64,000 bases of DNA. It comes from Paenibacillus soyae (lineage in GTDB: Bacteria > Bacillota > Bacilli > Paenibacillales > Paenibacillaceae). Both the position numbers and the translations under genes were made by a program. The notes below the pieces were generated by a model. It saw only the letters and a program-made list of their open reading frames with translations. It was not told where the DNA came from and did no database searches. The first letter of the stretch is position 1. Every line of letters starts with the position of its first letter. Positions 14,890-23,623 of this stretch are shown here, piece by piece. The DNA lies in NCBI RefSeq assembly GCF_024623455.1, contig NZ_JANIPJ010000001.1:310001-374000 (forward strand), given 5' to 3'.

Positions 14890-16143
14890 ATGAACAAGTG
14901 GAGAAAAACGGCAATATCGGCTATGGCTCTTATTATGCTGACTACGGGAGCGACTGCTGCGTTCGCGGACGGAAAAGGCAACGGCCGGGGGGACGATTAT
15001 AAAAAAGGAAACGGCTGGCACGACGACGACCGCGACCGTGACCGCGACGATGATGATGACGATAAAGATGACGATGACGAAATAACGGTTCGCTGGAACT
15101 TCGAGGACGAGGAGCAGCTGGAGTGGGCGCTTGAGTATGTTATGCGTCTGGCTGCCAAAGGCGTCTTCACAGGTTATGAAGATGGTACATTCAAGCCGAA
15201 GCAAAAAATTTCCCGCATTGAAACATTGACTGCGGCCGTTCGTCTGATGGGACTTCGCGAGCAAGCGGAATCGGCTGCCGAAATGAGCACGGAGCTGCAA
15301 TTCAAGGATGCGGACAAGCTGGAGAAAAAATATCCTTGGGCTGTCGGCTACGTAGCCGTAGCGCTGGAGAACGACCTGTTCGCCGAGACGGAATCGGAAA
15401 TCAAGCCGGAGGAGAACGCGACAAGACTGTGGTCGACGATCCTTCTTATTAAAGCGCTTAAGCTGGAAGACGAAGCTAAAAAGCTGAACAATGAGAAGCT
15501 GGACTTCAAGGACGCGAATCAAATTCCGGCCGGCTCCGTTGGTTATGTGAAGCTCGCACTTGATAAAGGCATCATTACCGGTTACGTTGACAAGCACGGT
15601 AACAAAACGTTCCGTCCGAACCAACCGGTAACTCGCGCCGAGCTTGCCGCCCTGCTTGACCGCACGGACGGCGAAATGCCGGACCACGACGCTCAAGCGA
15701 TTACAGGCACGCTGAAAGCCGCTCCGGCTAACGGCCAACTGACGGTCGTTAAAGCGGATAACACGGAGCTTGCGCTGGCGATCGATCCGACCGTCTTTAT
15801 TTTCAGAGACGGCAAGAAGGCTGCGGTAAGCGACCTGCAAGCCGGCGATAAGCTGTTCGTACGCACGTACCAGAACAAAATCGTATTCATCGAAGTAACG
15901 GAGAAGGCGCCGGTCAGCACGGCGTTCACCGAAACGGGCAAAGTGAATACGCTGACGTTCAACGCTCAAGCGAAGCTGGCGACGATTTCCATCACCAAAG
16001 AAGTCAATTCGCAGACAACCGTCCTTATCTATAACGTAGATCCTAACGTAACGATCGTCGGCGACGTCACGAAGCTGACGGCTAACCAAGCGGTCGAAGT
16101 GAAAGGCGAAAACAACATCGTTAAAACGATCACGATTAAATAA
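14890..16143 (+). CDS. S-layer homology domain surface protein
   Basis: This is a 417-residue secreted protein. The signal peptide (MNKWRKTAISAMALIMLTTG, cleavage after AAFA) is followed by a striking Asp/Arg-rich linker around residues 35-62 (runs such as DDDRDRDRDDDDDDKDDD). Three SLH repeats follow (about 75-265, with GVFTGYEDGTFKPKQKISRIE and GIITGYVDKHGNKTFRPNQPVTRAELA), then a beta-rich C-terminal region of about 140 residues. SLH repeats bind pyruvylated secondary cell-wall polymer. The acidic linker may bind calcium. The start is ATG 14890; TTG 14887 and GTG 14878 are closer to AAGGAG and also possible. Confidence 0.88.
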   Translation: MNKWRKTAISAMALIMLTTGATAAFADGKGNGRGDDYKKGNGWHDDDRDRDRDDDDDDKDDDDEITVRWNFEDEEQLEWALEYVMRLAAKGVFTGYEDGTFKPKQKISRIETLTAAVRLMGLREQAESAAEMSTELQFKDADKLEKKYPWAVGYVAVALENDLFAETESEIKPEENATRLWSTILLIKALKLEDEAKKLNNEKLDFKDANQIPAGSVGYVKLALDKGIITGYVDKHGNKTFRPNQPVTRAELAALLDRTDGEMPDHDAQAITGTLKAAPANGQLTVVKADNTELALAIDPTVFIFRDGKKAAVSDLQAGDKLFVRTYQNKIVFIEVTEKAPVSTAFTETGKVNTLTFNAQAKLATISITKEVNSQTTVLIYNVDPNVTIVGDVTKLTANQAVEVKGENNIVKTITIK

Positions 16144-16162
16144 ATGTTTGAACGGTTGAAAG

Positions 16163-16204
16163 AGGCACCCCGCCAGCGGAAACGCAGCGGGGTGCTTCTT
16201 TTTT
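16163..16204 (+). terminator. Terminator after the SLH protein gene
   Basis: Stem AGGCACCCCGC / GCGGGGTGCTT followed by CTTTTTT. Confidence 0.85.
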
Positions 16205-16273
16205 GAAATTGGCGGCGGGATTCGGTATGCTTGGAGGAGTAAGGTACATATTGGCAGCAGAAGGGGAAGGCGT

Positions 16274-17023
16274 ATGGAAACGATATTGCGCGTCAGTCAA
16301 TTAACGGGCGGGTATACCCCGCGAAGACCCGTGCTGCACGGCATCGATTTCGAGCTAAGGGCCGGCGAGATGGTCGGATTGATCGGATTGAACGGAGCCG
16401 GCAAAAGCACGACGATTAAGCATATTCTCGGATTAATGCATCCTCATGAGGGCGACGTGAAGGTGGCGGGCGTGAGCTTGCAGGAATCGCCGCAGCAATA
16501 CCGATCCGCGTTCGCATATGTGCCGGAGACGCCGGTCCTATTCGACGAATTGACGGTGGAGGAGCATCTTCGGCTCAGCGCAATGGCGTATCAGGTGCCG
16601 GAAGAGCAATATGAACAGTCCGCGGCCAGTTTGCTCGAGCAATATCAAATGGTGCCGAAACGGAAGGCGTTCGCTTCCCATCTCTCCAAAGGGATGAAGC
16701 AGAAGGTGATGATCATGAGCGCTTTGCTCGCCGCGCCGCCGCTCTATATTATCGACGAGCCATTCCTCGGCTTGGACCCGCTCGGCATTCGGTCGCTGCT
16801 GGATCAGCTTGTCGAGGTGAAGAGGCGGGGCGCGGCGATCTTGATGAGCTCGCATATATTGTCCACGGTGGAAACCTACTGCGACCGGTTTATCGTGATG
16901 CATCAAGGCAGGATTGCGGCGCAAGGCGATTTGGACGCGATTCGGTCGGCGGCCGGCATGGAGCAGAGGAGCGGGTCGCTTGAGGACGCGTTCTACCGGC
17001 TCGTCACTGGAGGGGACCGATGA
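16274..17023 (+). CDS. ecsA: ABC transporter ATPase, EcsA type
   Basis: This is a 249-residue ATP-binding protein with Walker A GLNGAGKST near residue 42, a degenerate signature LSKGMKQK and Walker B LYIIDEPFLGLDP. The sequence pattern and the adjacent large permease fit EcsA of the EcsAB exporter, which in Bacillus is needed for protein secretion, competence and regulated membrane proteolysis. The last 4 bases overlap the permease start (ATGA), giving translational coupling. Confidence 0.85.
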   Translation: METILRVSQLTGGYTPRRPVLHGIDFELRAGEMVGLIGLNGAGKSTTIKHILGLMHPHEGDVKVAGVSLQESPQQYRSAFAYVPETPVLFDELTVEEHLRLSAMAYQVPEEQYEQSAASLLEQYQMVPKRKAFASHLSKGMKQKVMIMSALLAAPPLYIIDEPFLGLDPLGIRSLLDQLVEVKRRGAAILMSSHILSTVETYCDRFIVMHQGRIAAQGDLDAIRSAAGMEQRSGSLEDAFYRLVTGGDR

Positions 17024-18270
17024 GGGGTGAGGTAAGCCGCCTAGCGGAGCTGCGGCAAGAGCGGGCCCGAGCGTTCCGGAAGGAGGTGCTGCCGTATCTT
17101 CGTTACATGGGGCAAAGCGGTTTTCCGTCCTTTTTGTCGTTACTGTTCATTGCCTCCGCAATCGGTTACGTGCAGCTGATCCGGCATTTGCCGGCGGATT
17201 TCCCTATCGTGCCGGTAGGGGTGATCGCGCTGACTCCGCTGCTCGCCTGGAGCCCGCTGCGAACCTACTTATTCCCGGCCGACATCGTTTTTATTATGCC
17301 GAGAGAAGCCGAGATGGGCGAATATTTGAGCAAGTCTTTAAGAGGCTCCTTTTTTAAGACGGGATGGCTTGCGGCCGCTGTTTTTATGCTGTACATGCCC
17401 ATCTACCTGCAAGGCGACGCGAATATTCCGGCCTGGCTGCTCGCGATCGGTCTGCTGCTCGTGAAGGGCGGCAATATGGCGGGAGCCTGTCAGGAACGCC
17501 GCATGGCCTGGAGCGGCATAAGGCGAATTTCCCGCTTGCTGCGGTGGACGCTGACGGCGCTTGCCGTCGCCGCGTGGCTAACGGCCCTTTGGTGGCAGGC
17601 TGCCGCATTTATGGTGTTGTGCGGGCTTCTCGCATGGCTTTGCTGCTCGCTTCCGAAGAAGCAGCGGCTGAACTGGGAAAGACTGATTCATGAAGAGACG
17701 ATGACGAGAAAAAGATATTACGCGTTTTTTGGCATGTTTATCGACGTTCCCGTTCTGGCGCCGAGCGTGTCCCGCCGACCTTATCTGGATTGGATCATTC
17801 CCCGGATCCGTTACGCCCACAGCCAAACCTTTGTTTTCTTATACGGGGCTTCGCTGATTCGCTCCGAGCTGGGCGGCATATTGGTGCGCATATTGCTGCT
17901 GGGGGGACTCGTCTGTTATATGGCTGCGGATTCGCAAAATTTGGCCGGCTGGGCGGCGGTATTCGCCTATGTACTGACGGGGCTGGTCTACGGCCTTCAG
18001 CTCAGCGGGCTTCGCGCGGTGCACTGCCATTCCGTATGGAAGCATGTCTATCCGCTTCCGGAAGAGAAGCAGATCGAACAGCTGCTGCGGGTCGATCGCG
18101 CTGCGCTGATCGCGGGCTTGCTGCTGCTCTGGCTGCCGGCCGCGCTGCCGCTTCTGATCGGCGGATTATTCGCTCCGCCGCTTGCGGCGCTCGCCGCCGC
18201 TTTCTTATACGCGGCCACGCGGCCGGCCCGTCTCCGCCGGAAGCTTCGCGTAGAAGCGGATGAGGACTGA
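17020..18270 (+). CDS. ecsB: ABC transporter permease, EcsB type
   Basis: This 416-residue polytopic membrane protein has about eight to ten hydrophobic segments and ends in an arginine-rich cytoplasmic tail (RPARLRRKLRVEADED). It overlaps the ATPase gene by 4 nt. Length, topology and pairing fit EcsB. A VEADED-like acidic end and the motif PYLRYMGQSGF near the N-terminus also fit the family. What the transporter moves is not known. Confidence 0.8.
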   Translation: MRGEVSRLAELRQERARAFRKEVLPYLRYMGQSGFPSFLSLLFIASAIGYVQLIRHLPADFPIVPVGVIALTPLLAWSPLRTYLFPADIVFIMPREAEMGEYLSKSLRGSFFKTGWLAAAVFMLYMPIYLQGDANIPAWLLAIGLLLVKGGNMAGACQERRMAWSGIRRISRLLRWTLTALAVAAWLTALWWQAAAFMVLCGLLAWLCCSLPKKQRLNWERLIHEETMTRKRYYAFFGMFIDVPVLAPSVSRRPYLDWIIPRIRYAHSQTFVFLYGASLIRSELGGILVRILLLGGLVCYMAADSQNLAGWAAVFAYVLTGLVYGLQLSGLRAVHCHSVWKHVYPLPEEKQIEQLLRVDRAALIAGLLLLWLPAALPLLIGGLFAPPLAALAAAFLYAATRPARLRRKLRVEADED

Positions 18271-18288
18271 AGCTTGGCGAGGTGGAAT

Positions 18289-18360
18289 TAACACGAAAAA
18301 GTCGTGTTACAGAGCCTGCGAGGCAGTTGGGGAGAGCAATAACACGAAAAAGTCGTGTTA
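18289..18360. repeat. Duplicated short hairpin element
   Basis: The same 21-base unit, TAACACGA-AAAAG-TCGTGTTA, occurs at 18289-18309 and 18340-18360. Each copy is an 8-bp inverted repeat with a 5-nt loop. The 30 bases between them are unrelated. Neither copy is followed by a T-run. The rest of 18271-18446 holds only the terminator at 18408. Confidence 0.8.
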
Positions 18361-18407
18361 AGCCCTGGCGTGCAGCTACCGCAGCGTTAACACTGCAAAT
18401 ACAAACA

Positions 18408-18437
18408 AACCGCCCCGGGACCAGTCCCGGGGCGGTT
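18408..18437 (-). terminator. Terminator shared by ecsB and the aminotransferase gene
   Basis: Strong GC stem AACCGCCCCGGGA / TCCCGGGGCGGTT with a 4-nt loop. T-rich sequence (TTTGTTTGT) follows on the minus strand, so it mainly terminates the aminotransferase transcript. Confidence 0.8.
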
Positions 18438-18446
18438 CTCCTTCTA

Positions 18447-19754
18447 TTAACGTCCCGCAACCTCGGTTACGGCTTTGTGAATCGTATCGAACAGCTCTTC
18501 AAGGTTCTCCTCTTCGATGCAAGAGAAGGCGACGCGAAGATCCGTTTCGCCAAGGGCGATCGTGCCGATGCCATATTGGTTAAGCAGATGCTGGCGAACG
18601 GCTTCGGCGGATACGGTCGACAGCTTCAAGCACATGAAGTAGCCGGAGTTGAACGGGTAATAGGCAAGGTCGTTGCCGTAGCGCCCGCTGTCGAGCAGCG
18701 ATTTGACACGGTTCGCGCGGCCCTTCATGATCTCGAATTTCTCGGCCTTCTGCGCGTCGAACTCCGGCGATTGCAGCGCGTGAAGGACGAAGGTCTGCGA
18801 AGGGTGAGGACCGCTGGAAATCGTCGAACGGATGATGCCGAGTGTCTTCTGCTCTAGAGCCGCAAGCGTCGCTTGCGATTCGGACGCGTACGTAATGAAG
18901 CCGACCCGGAAGCCCCACACATATTCCTCTTTGGTCGCGCCGTCTACCTTAACGGCAAGAACGCGCGGGTGAAGGGAGGCCAGTCTCGAGAACAGCGACT
19001 CTTGCAGCGAATTTTCGAAGAACAAGCCGAAGTAAGCGTCATCGGTTACGGCGACGATATTCACCCCGGCCTCCGCCGCGTCGCGAATGGCGGCCACGAT
19101 CTCTTCTCCCTCGTGCGCGTCAGGCGTATAGCCCGTCGGATTGTTCGGGAAGTTCAGGACGACGATCGCTTTGCCCTTGTCCTTCTGCGCGAGCAGCGCT
19201 TCGCGCAGACCTGCGCTGTTGAAACGGATTTTCTCATTATATAACGGGTATTCCACGATGACTGCGCCGCGGCGGACGCCGAAGGTCAGCTCGTAGTTCT
19301 CCCAATTTTTGTCCGGGATGATGACGGCGTCGCCGCTGTCCGCGAATAGATCGGCCACGATGCTGAGGCCGTGCGTCAGGGCGTTCGTCACAATTGGATT
19401 TCCGAATCCGATTCCTTCAAGAGAAGGGTTATCCTTCACCATCTTGGCGCGCCAAGCGCTCCTCAATTCCGGCTTGCCGCCCGGCGGCGCATATTCGTAC
19501 AAGTCCTTCGGCTGATAAGCGCTCAGCGTATCTTGAATGAGCTTCAGATGCATCGGCTGGCCGCCCTCTAGCGCGATGCCGATCGTAGCGTTATATTTGT
19601 TCGCTTTCGTCTTCGCTTCAGCGGATTGACTAAGAATGCCTTCTTTGGGGAAATAAATCGCTTTGCCTAAGTTAGACAACATGGCGTAGACGTTCGGGCT
19701 CTCCTTCTGCAACGTCTCGTTTAACTGCTGTGCCAGTGGGTTCATGGACTTCAT
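18447..19754 (-). CDS. Class I/II PLP-dependent aminotransferase
   Basis: This is a 435-residue fold-type I aminotransferase. Recognisable are LNFPNNPTGYTP (substrate and PLP contacts), AVTDDAYFG with the PLP-ring Asp, and VDGATKEEYVWGFRVGF containing the Schiff-base lysine; an Arg near the C-terminus (DLRVAFS) would bind the substrate carboxylate. The substrate is not evident; aromatic or branched-chain amino acids are likely for this subgroup. The ATG at 19754 is chosen because GGAAGGA precedes it at 4 nt, whereas the ATG at 19745 is too far. The gene stands alone behind an extended -10 promoter with two GTTCTTT boxes in its leader. Confidence 0.85.
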   Translation of the reverse strand: MKSMNPLAQQLNETLQKESPNVYAMLSNLGKAIYFPKEGILSQSAEAKTKANKYNATIGIALEGGQPMHLKLIQDTLSAYQPKDLYEYAPPGGKPELRSAWRAKMVKDNPSLEGIGFGNPIVTNALTHGLSIVADLFADSGDAVIIPDKNWENYELTFGVRRGAVIVEYPLYNEKIRFNSAGLREALLAQKDKGKAIVVLNFPNNPTGYTPDAHEGEEIVAAIRDAAEAGVNIVAVTDDAYFGLFFENSLQESLFSRLASLHPRVLAVKVDGATKEEYVWGFRVGFITYASESQATLAALEQKTLGIIRSTISSGPHPSQTFVLHALQSPEFDAQKAEKFEIMKGRANRVKSLLDSGRYGNDLAYYPFNSGYFMCLKLSTVSAEAVRQHLLNQYGIGTIALGETDLRVAFSCIEEENLEELFDTIHKAVTEVAGR

Positions 19755-19772
19755 TCCATCCTTCCGAAATCA

Positions 19773-19844
19773 GTTCTTTAGTTCTTTTAATGTTCGTGAT
19801 ATTATACCATCTTTATCCGTTGCAAACCATTCTCAAATGAGAAT
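19773..19844 (-). promoter_or_regulatory. Aminotransferase promoter with SinR-type boxes and a palindrome
   Basis: On the minus strand an extended -10 (TGG-TATAAT; TATAAT at 19801-19806) is preceded by a palindrome ATTCTCA-AA-TGAGAAT at 19829-19844, near the expected -35. Two tandem GTTCTTT copies (plus-strand reading, 19773-19779 and 19781-19787) fall just after the predicted start. GTTCTTT is an exact SinR-consensus match. The elements are visible; which proteins use them is inference. Confidence 0.45.
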
Positions 19845-19975
19845 TTTAATCTTAAAATTGTTGCTTATGCGCGGTTAATCATGGTTGATTGCTTGAGGGC
19901 GCTATTATAAGATGAGAACAGCGGCTTTGTCGGCAACGCCGAACGCCGCCCGCATGTTGCGAGGGAGGAACAATT

Positions 19976-20761
19976 ATGCTTCATGTATCGCCCGATTCCT
20001 TGAGTCTGCTTCCCGCGTTCGCCAAAATCGTATGCGAGCCGGGCTGGAGATGGGCCAGACGAGAGAAGCCGATGGCCAACTTCGATCTGTTCTATGTATG
20101 GAGCGGCGAAGGGGAGGTTGAGGTGAACGGCGTTCATTATCAGGTTGGCAAGGGCAGCTGTTTTCTGTTCCGGCCAGGCGATTATACGAGCGCGACCCAT
20201 AACCCGCAGAAGCCGCTTGTGCTCACGTATATTCATTTTGCGGTGAACGAGACGATCAACCAGGTGCCGGAGCGTTACCGGGTGCTGGACGATACGGTCG
20301 ATTTCGAATATATGCTGTCCCGATACGTCAGGCTGTTCCTGGTTCAGACTTATGCGGCGCAAGAGGAAGCGAGACTCGTGCTCAAGTCGCTGATGATTCA
20401 ACTGCTGCGCGCGGATAACCAGGCTCCGATAGAGAAGAAAGCGAGCAATCAGCTGACCGAAGCGATTCACGAGGTTGCCAATTATATCCGGCAAAATCCG
20501 GGCATCGCCCACCGGGTGGAGGATCTGGCCATGAGGGCGCAGCTGTCCCCGCGTTATTTCTCGATGAAATTCAAGGAGCTGATCGGCATGTCCGTTCAGA
20601 CGTATATGATTCAAACCCGAATCGAACGCGCGCAGCACCTGCTTATGCATGCGGGAATGAACGTCACCGAGGTGGCGGACGCGCTCGGGTACCGGGACAT
20701 CTTCTTCTTCAGCCGCCAGTTCAAGCAATATACCGGAAGAAGTCCTTCCGAAATCAGGTAG
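19976..20761 (+). CDS. AraC-family transcription regulator
   Basis: This 261-residue protein has an N-terminal cupin-like sensor domain (about 1-130, with VWSGEGEVEVNGVHYQVGKGSCFLFRPGDYTSA) and a C-terminal pair of helix-turn-helix motifs (about 160-261, with LAMRAQLSPRYFSMKFKELIG and VTEVADALGYRDIFFFSRQFKQYTG). Such regulators usually sense a sugar or related metabolite and control neighbouring genes, but the flanking genes here are divergent or convergent and unrelated, so the target is unknown. GGGAGGAAC precedes the ATG. A small dyad AATCA-TGGT-TGATT lies about 90 bp upstream. Confidence 0.85.
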   Translation: MLHVSPDSLSLLPAFAKIVCEPGWRWARREKPMANFDLFYVWSGEGEVEVNGVHYQVGKGSCFLFRPGDYTSATHNPQKPLVLTYIHFAVNETINQVPERYRVLDDTVDFEYMLSRYVRLFLVQTYAAQEEARLVLKSLMIQLLRADNQAPIEKKASNQLTEAIHEVANYIRQNPGIAHRVEDLAMRAQLSPRYFSMKFKELIGMSVQTYMIQTRIERAQHLLMHAGMNVTEVADALGYRDIFFFSRQFKQYTGRSPSEIR

Positions 20762-20780
20762 CACCATGGATCGCCACGCC

Positions 20781-20827
20781 AAAAGACTGCTTCCTCATCC
20801 CGTCAGGGAAGAGCGAAGCAGTCTTTT
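20781..20827. terminator. Bidirectional terminator between araC-type gene and psd
   Basis: AAAAGACTGCTTC / GAAGCAGTCTTTT stem with A/T runs on both sides, between two convergent genes. Confidence 0.85.
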
Positions 20828-20858
20828 TGTGTCGTGCTGTAATTAACGTCCCCGTTAT

Positions 20859-21641
20859 CTACGACAAGTCGCCCAGCGATTCGCCCATGCGAACCTTGGC
20901 GCCGAGCTGAAGATCCTTCCGAGGAACGAAGGTGTGGTCTTCCAGCAGCAGGACGACGGTCGAGCCGAATTCGAAATAGGCCAGCTCGTCTCCCTTGGTC
21001 ACGTCGTCCTGAAGAGGAAGCACGTATTTGATGCTGCTTACGTTCATCGCGCCGACTTTGACGACGGCAGCCTCGCCGCGCTCGTGCCTAATATATGTAA
21101 TCAGCCGTTCGTTCCGGCTAAGCACCCTCTTCATATGTCTCAAGCCGAATTCGTTAACCGGGTATACCTTGCCGGAGAGATGCTCGCGCTCCACGACCCG
21201 GCCGGTGACGGGGACATGGATCCGGTGATAGTCCGTGGGGCTGAGGTACAGGACCATATAGAATCCGTTATGATAGCGGCTTGCTCTGGACGAACCTCCG
21301 AGCAGCTCGTCGATCGTGTAATCTTGCCCTTTGACGCCGAGCAGCGTGCCGGAATGGATGGTACCGATACCGGTAATGACGGCGTCCACGGGACTTGCGA
21401 CCGAGCTTGGAGAGGAATGGACGGTACGCATGCCCGGCTTCAATCTTCTCGTGAAAAACTCGTTTAAGCTCTTATATTCATGGAGATGCTTCTCGGCTTC
21501 TTCGGTCGCGATGCCATACAGCTTGGCAAAGCGGGGAATCATGACGCGGCTGGCGCCGGACTGGGCGAATCTGCCGGTCATGCGGGAAATCCATTTGCGG
21601 GAGCTGAGCTCCGTCATGGCGCGTAGCAGCCATCTGGTCAT
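20859..21641 (-). CDS. psd: Phosphatidylserine decarboxylase proenzyme
   Basis: This 260-residue enzyme makes phosphatidylethanolamine from phosphatidylserine at the membrane. The EYKSLNEFFTRRLKPG block, SPVDAVIT, the YLSPTDYHRIHVPVTG stretch and the self-cleavage site FGST (in EFGSTVVLL, near the C-terminus) are present; cleavage there forms the pyruvoyl cofactor. The ATG at 21641 is selected because GAAGGTG lies 5 nt upstream. No phosphatidylserine synthase gene is next to it. Confidence 0.92.
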   Translation of the reverse strand: MTRWLLRAMTELSSRKWISRMTGRFAQSGASRVMIPRFAKLYGIATEEAEKHLHEYKSLNEFFTRRLKPGMRTVHSSPSSVASPVDAVITGIGTIHSGTLLGVKGQDYTIDELLGGSSRASRYHNGFYMVLYLSPTDYHRIHVPVTGRVVEREHLSGKVYPVNEFGLRHMKRVLSRNERLITYIRHERGEAAVVKVGAMNVSSIKYVLPLQDDVTKGDELAYFEFGSTVVLLLEDHTFVPRKDLQLGAKVRMGESLGDLS

Positions 21642-21769
21642 TGCGGCACCTTCACGTCCTTTCTCGAAGTAAGAACAGTTTGACATATCGTCTTCATTTT
21701 ATCAATAGTTGCAGGATACCGGAGCCTTTCGATATGATGGTTACATCTTCTGGAAGGGATGTAGCGATC

Positions 21770-22435
21770 ATGACAACGGAACGGCGCCCAGACGCGCTCA
21801 TATTCGATATGGACGGCACTTTATTCGAGACGGACACGCTGCTGGTGTCCGTTCACCAGCGAGTGTTCCGAACGCTGCGGGAGGAAGGGCTGTATACGGC
21901 GGAGACGCCGCCCGTCGAGCGGCTGCTCGGCTGCCTGGGCATGCTGCTTGACGACCTGTGGAGAAAGGTAATGCCGGACGCCAGCGCCGAAGCCCGCACA
22001 AGAGCGGATGTGCTTCTGCTTCAGTACGAGCTGGAAGGGCTCGCTGCCGGGGAAGGGCGGCTGTATCCGCACGTGGAAGAAACCTTGCGCAAGCTGAAGG
22101 AAGGCGGCGCGAAGCTGTTCGTCGCGAGCAACGGGCTGGAAGCGTACGTGAAAGGCGTCGCGAAGCACCGGGGCATCGCCGGCTTGTTCGACGGCATATA
22201 CAGCGCGGGGGAGTACGGCACGGCTACCAAGGTCGAGCTTGTCTCCAGGCTGATCGCCGACCATGGACTCGCAGGACAGACGGTGTGGATGATCGGAGAC
22301 CGCTCCTCCGACGTGGAGGCGGGAAGAGGCAACGGCTTGAAGACCGTCGGCTGCGCCTATGCCAAGTACGGCGGAGCTTCCGAGCTGGAGGAGGCCGATG
22401 TCCTTATCACCGATTTCCGCGAGCTTCTCGGGTAG
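21770..22435 (+). CDS. HAD-superfamily hydrolase
   Basis: This is a roughly 221-residue phosphatase-like HAD protein. Motif I is FDMDGTLF (both catalytic Asp), motif II is VASNG, and motifs III/IV are a Lys in TKVELV and IGDRSSDVEAG. A helical cap lies between motif I and II as in phosphoglycolate-phosphatase-like enzymes. It probably dephosphorylates a small metabolite. The start at 21770 gives the usual short lead before motif I; ATGs at 21734 and 21737 with GGAG nearby are alternatives. Confidence 0.8.
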   Translation: MTTERRPDALIFDMDGTLFETDTLLVSVHQRVFRTLREEGLYTAETPPVERLLGCLGMLLDDLWRKVMPDASAEARTRADVLLLQYELEGLAAGEGRLYPHVEETLRKLKEGGAKLFVASNGLEAYVKGVAKHRGIAGLFDGIYSAGEYGTATKVELVSRLIADHGLAGQTVWMIGDRSSDVEAGRGNGLKTVGCAYAKYGGASELEEADVLITDFRELLG

Positions 22436-22464
22436 AAAACAGTTGAATGAAATAGCCGCAACGC

Positions 22465-22497
22465 AACAGACCGGACGTTATTACCGCCCGGTCTGTT
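22465..22497. terminator. Hairpin between HAD gene and YheC-type operon
   Basis: AACAGACCGG / CCGGTCTGTT stem between two convergent genes; its 3' arm lies inside the last codons of the minus-strand gene. T-runs are weak. Confidence 0.6.
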
Positions 22498-23623
22498 CGT
22501 CTATGCCGTTCCTCTTGCTCTTCAGCGTCTTCATTCGTTTATATTTCCATAGGGCGTACTCAAGAGGCTTCGCGATCGCCTGACGGTAGACATCCTCCTC
22601 GCCCGCGCGGATGAATACTTCCCTCGCCGGCTTCGGATTGACTTCGATCATCCAAATGCGGCCGCCGCGGTCGATCGCGATATCGATCGCCAGCTCGCAA
22701 AGCGCGTCATAACACAGCTCCAAGTATTGCGCGACGCCGATTCCGAAGCTTTCGACTTCCTCTTTGATACGCGCGATTTTGTCTTCTTCCCGGAACCAGG
22801 CTTGAAGCAGCTTATCCATCTTCACCGCCTTGCCCCCGCCGTGCAGGTTGGCGGTGATGCTGCCGTAGGCGCCGATCCGGCCGGCGCATCCGGTAACCGT
22901 CCATTCGCCCGTGCCGTCCTTCTGAACGAGGAGCCGGTAGTCGTGAACGCGCCCGCTTGCAAGCTTAAGCTGGATGCCCTGCTGCACGATGTATTTAGTA
23001 TCCTTGAGATTCCAATTGGCCAAATAGCCGCTGAGCCGCTCGGCCTTCATTCGGACGGGCTGAACGATGCGTCTTTTTTGATCCCTGCCTTGCACGAGCA
23101 GCATGCCGTTTTTCTCGCGTTCGATTCGCAGAATGCCGCGGCCTCCCGTTCCGTTGATTGGCTTGAGATAGAGCAAGGGATAGGCGCGAAGCATATCGTA
23201 GACGTCCTGCAAGCTTTCGAAATAGCGGGTTTTCGGCAAATAATTCCGGAATCGGGAGTCCTTCGACAAGACCGAATGAATCGTCCATTTGTTCCGCAGC
23301 GGCCGGTTGAGGAACAGACGGCTCGCGTATTTGGCCCGGAATTTGAGCAGCTGATCGAATCTCGGCGAACGCTGAATCCGGCAACGATCGAAGATCATAT
23401 CGGGAAACGCCGTCCATTTCCTGCGCCAGAGCTTCGTGTCGGGGTCGTAGAAGAGGGCCCGGATCAAATTCGTTTTGTCATGCACGTCTTGAGGCGTGAA
23501 TACGAAAACGTTCAGCCCGAGCTTGCGGCCCTCCACCGTCATTTTCTGATAGTAATCCCGCTCCTCGAGTACGCCCGCGTCATTGAGATATAGCGTCAAT
23601 ATGCCCAGGACGGGCTGCGTCAT
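22481..23623 (-). CDS. YheC/YheD-family ATP-grasp protein (short form 3)
   Basis: This 380-residue protein is of the endospore coat-associated YheC/YheD family. ATP-grasp features visible: LYLKPINGTGGRGI (nucleotide loop), YIVQQGIQL, HDYRLLVQKDG and IWMIEVNPKP (metal-binding Glu/Asn). The N-terminal 110-residue domain of the long paralogues is missing. ATP-grasp enzymes join a carboxylate to an amine or thiol through an acyl phosphate; the substrate for this family is unknown. It is the last gene of the six-gene operon and begins 44 nt inside the GNAT gene. Confidence 0.85.
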   Translation of the reverse strand: MTQPVLGILTLYLNDAGVLEERDYYQKMTVEGRKLGLNVFVFTPQDVHDKTNLIRALFYDPDTKLWRRKWTAFPDMIFDRCRIQRSPRFDQLLKFRAKYASRLFLNRPLRNKWTIHSVLSKDSRFRNYLPKTRYFESLQDVYDMLRAYPLLYLKPINGTGGRGILRIEREKNGMLLVQGRDQKRRIVQPVRMKAERLSGYLANWNLKDTKYIVQQGIQLKLASGRVHDYRLLVQKDGTGEWTVTGCAGRIGAYGSITANLHGGGKAVKMDKLLQAWFREEDKIARIKEEVESFGIGVAQYLELCYDALCELAIDIAIDRGGRIWMIEVNPKPAREVFIRAGEEDVYRQAIAKPLEYALWKYKRMKTLKSKRNGIDEQTGR

